A stretch of 64,000 bases of DNA from assembly GCF_900143075.1 (NCBI RefSeq), contig NZ_FRCY01000007.1, forward strand, positions 124,001-188,000, written 5' to 3'. The stretch's first letter is position 1; each line of letters begins with the position of its first letter. Position numbers and translations under genes: made by a program. Positions 27,226 through 35,787 of this stretch are shown here, piece after piece. The DNA comes from Cyclobacterium lianum (GTDB lineage Bacteria; Bacteroidota; Bacteroidia; Cytophagales; Cyclobacteriaceae). Under the pieces are notes generated by a model, which saw only the letters and a program-made list of their open reading frames with translations, was not told the DNA's origin and did not search any database.

Positions 27226-29355
27226 TCGATAATCTTCCAGCATGACGTCAAGGTGCGCATCCATATCCTCTGCTATTTTGGAATCTTTCGTCAGCTCCCA
27301 ATAGCTTTGATCCTGCAATACCAGTACCTGAGTGGCCACAATCCAGCTCTGGGTCCAGCCGGTAAGCGTACCCCAGGCGCCCCAGCCTACATCTGCATTG
27401 GAGGCCCAGAATTCCCATTTGTCGTAATCAAAGGCCCGGAACCAGGCACCATCCAGGTCATGGAAGCGATCGGACTGTACCTGGATCCGGGTAAGAAAAT
27501 CGGATAGTTTGTCCAGCGCCTGCTGGTATTTCGGGTCGCCTGTGGCGTGAACGGCTTCATTGAGACTAAAAAAGGCAAAATTACTGGTATACAGCATGTC
27601 GGCTATCGGATCTCCATTTTCGAATATCAGGGGAGCTTCATGTAACCCATATGCTTCGTTGGATTTGGTCCTGCCGTATCTGCCCTTATCTGTTCCGCCC
27701 AGTTCTTCACGGATGGCCCCATTGGCTTGCTGGTTTTCCAATAATTTCCGGACGATCCTATCGAGCCATTCCCGGTGTTCTGGTGTATCTTCTACCCGAA
27801 CCAGCCAGGCGAGCGGTAGAATCATTCTGGCGCGTTCCTGCTGAATGCCATTCGTCCACAGCCATTCCTCGGGATAGGCATCCATGGTGATCTTAATGGC
27901 TTTTTTTGTCTTCTCCAGCAAGGGTTGATAGCCGGTTTTATCGTATAGCCAAAGGTATACTGCCCACATCCAGGATTCAAAGTGTGGTGCAGGGTTGACC
28001 ACATCCCTGTTCCAATAATGCTTCCAACCCTCCCGTTGGAGATCGTCATTTTCGATGCGGTTGATCCTAAAGCCATTTTTCCCGGTGGTCCGGAAGTTTC
28101 CCAATATGGCTTCCAGCATTTTTAAGTTCCAATCCTGCCGTTCGAGATGGGCCATGGCACCGATCACCCCAAGTATCGCCCTGGCATTGTCGTCGCCATA
28201 ATATACATGGGGATGGGTATCTGACCAACCGATCAAACCGAAAGCGGCAGAGTCCGGATGGTTTCTGGGTCCTCCTCTGAGGTTGCCCGAAAACAAAAAG
28301 TTGATCAGATTAACTGCCCTTTTATCGTATTCCGTTTCGTCGAGGATCTTTCCGGCAGCCGCCAGGGCATAAGCTCCCTCTCCCTGCACATCGGCCCGGA
28401 TCCAATACCGGTATTGTTGGCTTCCATCGTAGTAGATATTCGAAGAATGGCCTTCCAGAAGGCCCTCTGACCCATCTCCGGTGGGCAGGTAGCCAGGCAC
28501 CGGCGGGCCCACCGGATTGGTACCATCGCCCTGGTACTGTAACCACCTGTCCTTCCAATTTTCATGAATGAAAAAATTCCCTTTGAAAAACCAATCTACT
28601 CCCCGTTTTACGCTATTTTTCTTGTCTGCCGCAGTCAGTGATGCATCCTCTTCAAAGCTGGGTGCCAGATAACGCGGCCAGGCCTGAAAATCAAAGGAAT
28701 TTTTCCCTGTCAGCTCTCCGATCAGGTGGCTCCAGACAGCCTTCCAATGATTTTGAGGACCAAACCTCCCTTTTGCAAACTCAGAAAGCCGGGTCAGGGC
28801 AATAAAACCGGATCCATTGGGGTAGAGTATGGGATAGACAGGAACGCCCTCCAGTCCATAGGCAGCATGATTCAGGCCTGCCACTTTTGCCAATACCAGG
28901 ATCGGATCATCTACTGATGCAGGTATGACATGGCAATCGTTAATTCCTAAAATACGCATCGAAGGAAGCTGTTCGCCAAAATCATCGGCAGCCACAACTC
29001 CCCTTTCCAACCGGGTCTGCAATACCTTACCCGTACTCTCAAGCCCCTCAAAGTCCGAAGGATACTCCAAATAATACCTGATTTCCTTCTCTTCCAGCAA
29101 AGCCATAAATCCATCGGGGATGTCCACCCTTTTCTCCGGATAATTTTCGGCCAGGATCAGCAGGGTACCCCCATCGGGCATCTTTTCGACCGCTTGCAGC
29201 GGTTCTTCAAAAAACCGGAGCTGGAAGCCCTCCCCTTCCAGCCATTTCAACAAATCGTTATTGGCCGGCCCGACAACGTGGATCGTATCGGAATTTCCAT
29301 CATTACAGGCCATCAAGACACAGGTAATCAACAAAATGAAACAACGCTTAAGCAT
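27223..29355 (-). CDS. Lipoprotein with GATase-like N-terminal domain and helical toroid, unknown function
   Basis: About 710 residues from the ATG at 29355, which places a lipoprotein signal correctly (MLKRCFILLITCVLMAC, Cys at 17); 17 upstream codons are unlikely. The N-terminal part (about 25-230) reads as alternating strands and helices of a class I amidotransferase-like or beta-galactosidase-trimerisation-like fold (TIHVVGPANNDLLKWLEGEGFQLRFF, GGTLLILAENY). The C-terminal 400 residues are rich in Trp and helix pairs typical of an alpha/alpha toroid of glycosidases and lyases (EGHSSNIYYDGSQQYRYWIRADVQGEGAYALAAAGKIL, HFESWMWAVYLWLYDKTGYQPLLEK, DIADMLYTSNFAFFSLNEAVHATGD). I do not recognise a CAZy family. 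The surroundings point to carbohydrate processing at the cell envelope. Confidence 0.72.
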   Translation of the reverse strand: MLKRCFILLITCVLMACNDGNSDTIHVVGPANNDLLKWLEGEGFQLRFFEEPLQAVEKMPDGGTLLILAENYPEKRVDIPDGFMALLEEKEIRYYLEYPSDFEGLESTGKVLQTRLERGVVAADDFGEQLPSMRILGINDCHVIPASVDDPILVLAKVAGLNHAAYGLEGVPVYPILYPNGSGFIALTRLSEFAKGRFGPQNHWKAVWSHLIGELTGKNSFDFQAWPRYLAPSFEEDASLTAADKKNSVKRGVDWFFKGNFFIHENWKDRWLQYQGDGTNPVGPPVPGYLPTGDGSEGLLEGHSSNIYYDGSQQYRYWIRADVQGEGAYALAAAGKILDETEYDKRAVNLINFLFSGNLRGGPRNHPDSAAFGLIGWSDTHPHVYYGDDNARAILGVIGAMAHLERQDWNLKMLEAILGNFRTTGKNGFRINRIENDDLQREGWKHYWNRDVVNPAPHFESWMWAVYLWLYDKTGYQPLLEKTKKAIKITMDAYPEEWLWTNGIQQERARMILPLAWLVRVEDTPEHREWLDRIVRKLLENQQANGAIREELGGTDKGRYGRTKSNEAYGLHEAPLIFENGDPIADMLYTSNFAFFSLNEAVHATGDPKYQQALDKLSDFLTRIQVQSDRFHDLDGAWFRAFDYDKWEFWASNADVGWGAWGTLTGWTQSWIVATQVLVLQDQSYWELTKDSKIAEDMDAHLDVMLEDYR

Positions 29356-29577
29356 AGAAAACAGTAAATTGATTGGAAACAGCGAGCAATATACATTTAT
29401 CTGCACATTTCTGAAATCCGGAGCGGGTAGAAATTAATGGTAAAAAACCTGGATAAATTTTAAATTATAAAATATTGGCAGACAAATCGTTACCAATGGA
29501 AACGAAAAAATAATTTTTGTATGGTCAATTTAAATTGAATTCTTAAATTTAAAAAAATATGGTTTAGATCAATAAAA

Positions 29578-31386
29578 ATGCATTTCAGATTCCTTTTCAT
29601 TTTCTGCGCTTTGCTGCTGGGGCTACATACATCCCGGGCGGGCTCTTTTGATGCAAAAGATTCTACCCTGGTAGCAGAAAAAGCGCCCGCAGCCGGCTGG
29701 AGCATACTCAATAAGGGTGCAGGCAACAGCAATTCTCTCGACCTACTTGGCAGAATAGACAAGGATGTGATCAGCGAAAAGCCTGATATGGTTTTCATCA
29801 TGGTAGGCATCCATGACATGATCAATCTGCACAAATTTCTGGACTATGGAACTTACAGAAAAGCCTACCAGAAGATAATCGGCAAACTCCGGCAGGCAGG
29901 TATCGAGACCGTGCTGCTAAACCTTACACCTGTAGATACCAGCGCCATATCGAACAGGTACGAATTGGATTTTTTTGACGCTCCTCCTTTGGTGAAGGTC
30001 AGGAAAGCAAATGATATCATAGCCGAGCTGGCCAGAGCCAACGGGCTCAAAACCATAGATCTGTATCAGGAATTTATAGACAGAAAATCTCCCAATCCGG
30101 GCAAAAATTCACTGATCATGAATGTGGCCAATTCCGGAAAACCCGATGGTGTACATCCCACCAGTGAAGGCAACAGAATCATTGCAGAACAGGTTTTTAA
30201 TTTCCTTGTTGCGAATAATAAAATCAGTCAGAAGAAAAAACTGATCTTTTTTGGTGACAGCATCATCTTTGGGCAGGGCGTAGAAGGCAGTGGCACCTGT
30301 GAGGGGCAGACCTTTCCGGCATACCTGAAAAGAATGATCCAATGGGATGAATTGGCACCATATTTTTCCATACCCTATGAATATGAAAACGTAGAAGGAA
30401 ATTATGCTGATCCCTTTGTTTTTGACGACGGCAGTCTGGTAAACGACCTTGCCGACTGGAAGGAGCGTAGAAAGGAAATCCTTAGCAAATGGCATGGTAA
30501 GATGGGTCCCTGGCCGGAGCTGATCACAGAACCGAAATATGAAATCGTGGAATCAATAGACCAGGAAGCCTTCGTGCAGCATACCATCCAATTCGAATGG
30601 GTACCAGGCCAGACCACTAAGGGGTATTTGCTGATACCCCATGGATCGGAAAACAGACCTGCGGTGGTGACGGTCTATTATGAACCTGAAACGGCTATAG
30701 GTAAGGGTAAGCCTCACCGCGATTTTGCGCTGCAGCTCGCCCAAAGGGGCTTCGTCACCCTATCTTTGGGAACAAGTGAAACCACCGAGAACCAAACGTA
30801 CTCTCTCTATTATCCGCATATCGACAGCGCTACCGTTCAACCCTTGTCTATGCTGGCCTATGCTGCCGCTAATGCCTGGCATCTCCTGGCGGGGTTACCG
30901 GAGGTAAATAAAGACAAAATTGGCATTACCGGACATTCATACGGTGGAAAATGGGCCATGTTTGCTTCCTGTTTGTTCGACAAATATGCTGCTGCTGCCT
31001 GGTCTGATCCAGGTATAGTTTTTGAGCAGGACAAGCCAAACATCAATTATTGGGAACCCTGGTACCTGGGGTATCATCCTCCGCCCTGGAGAAAAAGGGG
31101 CCTGCCAACAGCCGATAATCCTGCACGAGGACTATACCCGGAATTGCTGGAACAAAAGATGGATCTGCATGAACTCCATGTACTCATGGCACCAAGACCA
31201 TTTCTGGTGTCCGGAGGCGCGGAAGACCCGGAAAGTCGCTGGGTACCGTTAAACTACAGCCTTCGAGCCAATGCATACTATAATGTCAAAAACCGGGTGG
31301 GGATGAGCAACAGGCCGAAGCACGCTCCCAATCCGGATTCGAACGAGATCATTTATTCCTTCTTTGAATATTATCTTGCCGACTGA
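29578..31386 (+). CDS. Secreted two-domain esterase: SGNH-like domain plus alpha/beta hydrolase
   Basis: 602 residues with a signal peptide (about 1-22, ending HTSRAG). Residues 40-255 carry SGNH/GDSL blocks in an unusual order: GAGN at 47-50 (block II), GIHD at 77-80 (block III, usual Asn replaced by His), DGVH at 190-193 (block V), and only then FFGDSIIFG with Ser228 (block I), followed by the helix TFPAYLKRMI. Residues about 275-602 are a dienelactone/acetylxylan-esterase-like alpha/beta hydrolase: DPFVFDDGSLVNDLADWKERR, nucleophile Ser454 in GHSYGGKW, probable acid Asp550 in SGGAED and a candidate His582. Activity as a carbohydrate esterase is plausible. The gene overlaps the convergent aldolase gene by 16 bases. 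Confidence 0.82.
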   Translation: MHFRFLFIFCALLLGLHTSRAGSFDAKDSTLVAEKAPAAGWSILNKGAGNSNSLDLLGRIDKDVISEKPDMVFIMVGIHDMINLHKFLDYGTYRKAYQKIIGKLRQAGIETVLLNLTPVDTSAISNRYELDFFDAPPLVKVRKANDIIAELARANGLKTIDLYQEFIDRKSPNPGKNSLIMNVANSGKPDGVHPTSEGNRIIAEQVFNFLVANNKISQKKKLIFFGDSIIFGQGVEGSGTCEGQTFPAYLKRMIQWDELAPYFSIPYEYENVEGNYADPFVFDDGSLVNDLADWKERRKEILSKWHGKMGPWPELITEPKYEIVESIDQEAFVQHTIQFEWVPGQTTKGYLLIPHGSENRPAVVTVYYEPETAIGKGKPHRDFALQLAQRGFVTLSLGTSETTENQTYSLYYPHIDSATVQPLSMLAYAAANAWHLLAGLPEVNKDKIGITGHSYGGKWAMFASCLFDKYAAAAWSDPGIVFEQDKPNINYWEPWYLGYHPPPWRKRGLPTADNPARGLYPELLEQKMDLHELHVLMAPRPFLVSGGAEDPESRWVPLNYSLRANAYYNVKNRVGMSNRPKHAPNPDSNEIIYSFFEYYLAD

Positions 31387-32450
31387 CGAGGCTTCAAAAA
31401 GGCTGGCAGATGACGCGATACAAATGAATCGTCATTGAGTTCCGGATAATCCCTATATACCCGGTCAATCTCCTCCATCTGCCCGGGAGAAAGTTCCTCT
31501 TCAGGATTCAAACACCACCTTCCCTGCAGCAGACCCTGCCGGCGAAGGATTTCATGAATACCAGGGATGCATCCCCTAAACTGGTGCGCGGGATCAAATA
31601 TCGCTGCATTGGTATCGGTAATTTGCGCGCCCAAAGTCAGGAGGTCTGAGATTTCCGTTGCACCACGCCCCTGTGATTCTTTCACCCTTTGCAGCAATTC
31701 CACAGCCCGCCTGGTCCATACTGCCCAATGGCCCAACAAGCCACCTACGATCTTTTTATGGACAAATTGCCCATTCACCACAAATGAGAAGGAGCTGAGT
31801 AAGTCTGCTACTATATTGTCGTCGTTGCCGGTGTACAGAGCGATTTCGTCCCTCCGAGGGGATGCACATACGGCCCTGACCACGTCAAGGGTCTGGTACC
31901 GGTTAAAGGGGGCCATTTTGATGGCATGTACATTGGGAATGTCCGCAAAGTCCTTCCAGAATTCATGACTGAGCAGTCTACCTCCGGCAGAAGGCTGTAG
32001 GTAAAAACCGAACAAGGGAATGACCTCAGCTACCTGCTCGGCCCGTTTGATCAATTGCCTTTCGGTCCATTCGCCCAGGCCTCCGGCACTCAGCAAACCC
32101 AAATCATATCCCATCCCTTTGGCCACCTCCGCCTCCCGAAGGGCCTGATCCGTACCTCCTACTATTCCAGCCACCATTAGGAATGGCTTTTCCAGGTTTG
32201 CGGCCTTCACTTCTTCCATTGCCATTTTAAGAACTGGCTCCAGCAAACCATGTTTCTGATCCCGGATCTCGAACTGCGTACTATGCACTCCCACGGCCAT
32301 GCCTCCGGCACCGGAAGCCAGGTAATACCTGCTCAGTGCACGTTGATGGGTTTCATCCAGTTTACGTTGGGCATCCAGCGCCAGGGGATGGGCAGGAATG
32401 ACCAATCCTTCCTGTAAATGGTTTTTCTTTATAGGGTCGATCTGATTCAT
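31371..32450 (-). CDS. Dihydrodipicolinate synthase/N-acetylneuraminate lyase family protein
   Basis: 359-residue class I aldolase of the DapA/NanA superfamily. The Schiff-base lysine is Lys178 in HAIKMAPF and the conserved Tyr is Tyr150 in FGFYLQPSAGG. The pyruvate-binding GTTGE motif of DapA is replaced by GVHSTQFE (about 54-61), so it is not a lysine-pathway DapA. It carries a C-terminal extension of about 60 residues (GCIPGIHEILRRQGLLQGRWCL...) relative to DapA's 292. Likely splits or forms a 2-keto-3-deoxy sugar acid or related keto acid. It is the last gene of an operon with a transporter-like protein and an epimerase, four bases after the epimerase stop. Substrate unknown. Confidence 0.85.
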   Translation of the reverse strand: MNQIDPIKKNHLQEGLVIPAHPLALDAQRKLDETHQRALSRYYLASGAGGMAVGVHSTQFEIRDQKHGLLEPVLKMAMEEVKAANLEKPFLMVAGIVGGTDQALREAEVAKGMGYDLGLLSAGGLGEWTERQLIKRAEQVAEVIPLFGFYLQPSAGGRLLSHEFWKDFADIPNVHAIKMAPFNRYQTLDVVRAVCASPRRDEIALYTGNDDNIVADLLSSFSFVVNGQFVHKKIVGGLLGHWAVWTRRAVELLQRVKESQGRGATEISDLLTLGAQITDTNAAIFDPAHQFRGCIPGIHEILRRQGLLQGRWCLNPEEELSPGQMEEIDRVYRDYPELNDDSFVSRHLPAFLKPRQSAR

Positions 32451-32454
32451 AATT

Positions 32455-33471
32455 TTAGTATTTTCCCTCCCTTTCCTGAAAGTGGGTGGGCTTATTCAGT
32501 ATTTCTCCGTCATGCCGGATCCAGTCTGCCGTCATTTCCACCATCTCCAGCAGGGAAGTCCCCGGATATCCAAAAAGGCGGTGGCATTGGGAGGCATTAT
32601 TGAGTAAGACATAGGGCTCTGGCTCATTTTGGAATACCGGTTCATTCCCGAATATATTGCCAAAAATCTCCGCTAGCTGCCGGATACTGATGGTCTCAGG
32701 TCCGGTCACGTTAAGTAACCTGGGAGGGCTGCTGGTGTGCAAAAGCGACCGAATGGCGATTTCATTGGCATCTCCCTGCCAGATTACATTCATGTGTCCA
32801 CTGCGCAAGTCTATTGGGTGCCCTTCAAAAACCATCTTCCCGATCTCCAGCAGATTACCATACCTCAAATCAATGGCATAGTTCAGACGGTAGATGAGCA
32901 TGGGAATTCCATACCGATGGCTATAGTACTCGAAAATCCTTTCCCTGCCCAGGCAGGACTGGGCATATTCACCCAAAGGCTCGGGAGGTGTATTTTCTGT
33001 AGCACCTCCTGATCCATAATGTACGTACGGGTATATGTTTCCACTGGAAAAAATGACCATTCGGGAGTTTTGAAACTTTTCTGCAACACGCCCTGGCAGA
33101 TAGGTATTCATGGCCCAGGTGCTGTGGGCATTTCCGGAGGTTCCAAACTTTCTTCCCGCCATGTAGATCACATTTTCTACGTCGGGAAGCGCTTGCAGGG
33201 CCTTATCGTCCAGCAAATCGGCACTGATACATTGCAGGCCATGATCTTGTAAATCAGCCTTTGCCCGGGCATCAGAAAAACGGGATACGCCAATAACCTT
33301 TTTATTGAGTTTTGCGGCTTCAATGGCTCTCAGCAGCATCTTTGCAAGACTAGGACCCATTTTACCACCTACACCCAGAATGATGATATCCCCGGTGATC
33401 CGGCTCAGATCCTCTATTAGCGCCGCCGATGGCCGGCTGAGTTTTTCTTCAAGTTCAGCGATAGATTTCAT
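32455..33471 (-). CDS. NAD-dependent epimerase/dehydratase family protein
   Basis: 338-residue extended short-chain dehydrogenase. A 25-residue helical lead precedes the Rossmann motif IIILGVGGKMGPSLAKML (about 28-45), followed by SADLLDD and NVIYMAGRKFG. The active-site region reads FSSGNIYPYVHYGSGG...EYAQSCLGRERIFEYYS; the expected YxxxK lysine is replaced (Tyr then Cys four residues on), a variant seen in a subgroup of these proteins, so classic epimerase chemistry is uncertain. Operon partner of the aldolase (4-base gap). Its start codon lies at the inner edge of a dispersed repeat (33466-33563), so the repeat supplies the whole leader. Confidence 0.82.
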   Translation of the reverse strand: MKSIAELEEKLSRPSAALIEDLSRITGDIIILGVGGKMGPSLAKMLLRAIEAAKLNKKVIGVSRFSDARAKADLQDHGLQCISADLLDDKALQALPDVENVIYMAGRKFGTSGNAHSTWAMNTYLPGRVAEKFQNSRMVIFSSGNIYPYVHYGSGGATENTPPEPLGEYAQSCLGRERIFEYYSHRYGIPMLIYRLNYAIDLRYGNLLEIGKMVFEGHPIDLRSGHMNVIWQGDANEIAIRSLLHTSSPPRLLNVTGPETISIRQLAEIFGNIFGNEPVFQNEPEPYVLLNNASQCHRLFGYPGTSLLEMVEMTADWIRHDGEILNKPTHFQEREGKY

Positions 33472-33563
33472 GTGTCTATAATTTGTTCTTTAATGGTCAC
33501 ATGGAATCTCGCATGTCTGATAGTCATTCCAGTGTGTGACGGGTACATCATGCTCGATTTCAT
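33466..33563 (-). repeat. Dispersed leader repeat, copy A
   Basis: 98 bases almost identical (about nine mismatches) to 49736-49853, in the same orientation. In both places the repeat ends on the minus-strand ATGAAAT of a gene: the epimerase here, tatD in the other copy. This copy lacks the 20-base palindrome found in copy B, so it represents the empty site. Read on the minus strand it begins TGAAATCGAGCATGA and ends ATTATAGACACATGAAAT. Confidence 0.85.
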
Positions 33564-33755
33564 ATGATTATCATTGTCTTTTAGCAGCAATATGTCCGCA
33601 GGAATGATGCCAGCCGCAAGAAAAATCCCGGCAGCTTGCATGTTGGTAACGATCCCTTCGTTTGTCGCCTGCGACTTGCCTGTCTGCCTCATACAAACTC
33701 CATTTCAGGGGATAGCGTAGATTGATGTCCTTCACTTTTGCTCATTGTGTGGTGT
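33564..33755. other. Gap upstream of repeat copy A
   Basis: Remainder of the 284-base gap between the Nramp-like gene and the epimerase. A 74-codon minus-strand frame (33468-33692) runs through the repeat but shows no family resemblance and is probably not a gene. Confidence 0.35.
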
Positions 33756-34952
33756 TCAATTGAAAAACAAATTGACTGCGTTGCTGATTGCCAGAGCCAA
33801 CAACACCAGCAAACCTACCGCTCCGATAATATTGGCCGGCAATTTATTTTTTAATTTGCCCATAATTTTACCATCATTTGCCATCAGGAACAGACCAAAC
33901 CCGATAAATGGAACGGCAAAAATAGTAATCCCCTGGGCAAAAACAATAAGCTCCAAAGGAAGTCGTCCAAATACAAGCGCCACCGCGGCACCGATCACAA
34001 TAACGAGGGAAATCAATATTTTAACGGGAAGGCTGTTCAGATCCCTTCCCAGCGAAAGGGCATCCGCCAGCAGGGTACCTCCAATACTGGCATTGCCTAA
34101 AAGAGAAGAAAAAGACGCTCCAAATAACCCGACCATGAATACCATAAAAGCGAATTGACCATAAACTGGTGCCAGCGCAAGTCCCATGTCTCCTGCAGAA
34201 CTTACCTTCACCCCTTGCGGATACAAGATGGTGGCAGCACTCAGCAGAATCATAGAAGAAATAATACCCAGGACAAGTATGCCGGTAAAACTTTCTGTCA
34301 GTGCTTCCTTTTTCTGCGATACACGCCAGCCCTTTTCCTGTACCAGGTAAGACTGGTAAAATGCTCCTGCTATAGAAAAGCTGGACGCCACCAGGGCTAT
34401 TACCAGGACGAAAGAGCCTTTTGGAATAACAGGAACCAACCCTTTAATGACTTCGGTAAAGTCAGGGGGAGCCAATACCAGCGTAAGTAGAAATGACACC
34501 AGCATCACTGCCACCATCAGAATCATGACTTTCTCAAGCACCTTGTAAAAGCTCCTGAAAAACAGTAGTGAAATGGCCAGCAGGGATATGCATGTGATCC
34601 ATAAGGCATTGGACCCGCCCAGGGATTCGGACAGCGCCAGGCCTGCACCTACCGTATTGCCCGCCTGAAATGAGGCAGTTACAAAAAATAGTCCGAAGCC
34701 TGCGATCCAGGCTGCAGAGTTACCCCATTTATCCCGAAACAAACTGATCAGAGAAGATTCTGCCGCCAGGCCGATCCTCGCTCCCATACCAGTAAAAGTA
34801 AGCATGAGCACCACAGCCAGTAGTATCACCCACAACAATTGATAGCCATAGACGGCCCCCAGTTTAGAGGTAATGGTGAGACTTCCCGGCCCGAATACCA
34901 ACGCTGCAGTAATCAAACCGGGTCCCAGCGACTTAATCCATCGAATGATCAA
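33756..34952 (-). CDS. Nramp-related membrane transporter lacking canonical metal ligands
   Basis: 398 residues with about eleven membrane helices, clearly in the Nramp/SLC11 family (SLGPGLITAALVFGPGSLTITSKLGAVYGYQLLW at the start; QAGNTVGAGLALSESLGG; SFVLVIALVASSFSIAGAFYQSYLVQEKG in helix 6). The helix-1 metal site that is DPGN in Mn/Fe transporters is GPGS here (residues 21-24), and the helix-6 MPH ligand motif reads IAGAFYQ (194-200), so Asp, Asn, Met and His ligands are all missing. It may move another cation such as Mg2+, as in the NRAMP-related magnesium transporters, or something else. It heads the operon with the epimerase and aldolase but is separated from them by a 284-base gap containing the repeat. 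Confidence 0.85.
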   Translation of the reverse strand: MIIRWIKSLGPGLITAALVFGPGSLTITSKLGAVYGYQLLWVILLAVVLMLTFTGMGARIGLAAESSLISLFRDKWGNSAAWIAGFGLFFVTASFQAGNTVGAGLALSESLGGSNALWITCISLLAISLLFFRSFYKVLEKVMILMVAVMLVSFLLTLVLAPPDFTEVIKGLVPVIPKGSFVLVIALVASSFSIAGAFYQSYLVQEKGWRVSQKKEALTESFTGILVLGIISSMILLSAATILYPQGVKVSSAGDMGLALAPVYGQFAFMVFMVGLFGASFSSLLGNASIGGTLLADALSLGRDLNSLPVKILISLVIVIGAAVALVFGRLPLELIVFAQGITIFAVPFIGFGLFLMANDGKIMGKLKNKLPANIIGAVGLLVLLALAISNAVNLFFN

Positions 34953-35006
34953 AATAGGTAAGGTTTAAACATTTGTCAATCTAGCTTTGAAAAATCCTGT
35001 AAATCT

Positions 35007-35513
35007 TTAAAAATGACGCCGATTGAAAATTTCGGTGAGAATAACAGCATCCCGGGCGGATTCGCTATTTTTAAGCATACGGGCATATTTACTCCTTCCT
35101 GAATATTCCTCCGCTACATCAACAACCTCTCCGAGTATTTTTCTGTCGTCTTCCAAATCCACCTGATCATCCAATTTTACCAGGGGTTGCTTGATATTCC
35201 TGTAAGGGTCCCGATAAGAAGTTTCTTCTGTCTTAACCGGTCTTTCCTCAGATGGTCCCGGACTGGTGCGGCCGGATACTTCAGGGGTTTCTTCTGCAAG
35301 TACCTCCGGCTCATCCTGTTGCAAATCTCTTTCCCTTTCCGACTGCTCATTCCGGATTTCGCGCAACAATTCTTCAAAGGAGGGGCCCCTTTTAGGGGCC
35401 TGCTCCGGCACCTCTGCCTCGTTGTCCATCTCCGGTTCCTTCTTCCTGGCAAAAGTCGTATAGATGAAATAAATGATAATCGCTATGAGGTAGAAAATTG
35501 TTCCCGAATCCAT
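35007..35513 (-). CDS. Single-pass membrane hypothetical protein with acidic linker
   Basis: 168 residues: an N-terminal membrane helix (TIFYLIAIIIYFIYTTFA), a charged low-complexity stretch of about 95 residues rich in Glu, Pro and Arg, and a conserved-looking C-terminus (KYARMLKNSESARDAVILTEIFNRRHF). This small architecture recurs in Bacteroidota with the closing motif close to LKN..xxREAIILSEILNRKxF; the family is uncharacterised. It is a likely inner-membrane protein with a cytoplasmic tail. The Nramp-like gene follows 54 bases downstream in the same direction, so cotranscription is possible. Confidence 0.7.
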   Translation of the reverse strand: MDSGTIFYLIAIIIYFIYTTFARKKEPEMDNEAEVPEQAPKRGPSFEELLREIRNEQSERERDLQQDEPEVLAEETPEVSGRTSPGPSEERPVKTEETSYRDPYRNIKQPLVKLDDQVDLEDDRKILGEVVDVAEEYSGRSKYARMLKNSESARDAVILTEIFNRRHF

Positions 35514-35787
35514 GCTGCTATTACTTTAAAGATCAAGTTACAAAATTTATTGATTTGATTGCAGGGATTTGCCGGCATCTACCTGAAAATAACAATGGAG
35601 CCTGTTGTAAGCAGGTGTAAAACCAGCAGAAAAACAACTTTCTGCACACTTTACCCCTGTCCACCTGCTTTTGATTAGATATTTATATGATTTAGATCAG
35701 TTTTCAATAAGAAACTCATTTTTTCATTTAATATTTCAATTAAATTTTATTATATTCATAATCCTATGAACAACTACCAAAACTACC

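Noticed and set aside
31371-32450. DapA of lysine synthesis
   Set aside because: The pyruvate-binding GTTGE motif is replaced, the protein is about 65 residues longer, and the operon is not for lysine synthesis.
33468-33692. 74-codon minus-strand frame crossing repeat copy A
   Set aside because: It has no family resemblance, and the matching frame in copy B is broken by stops and the palindrome, so it is better explained as repeat sequence.
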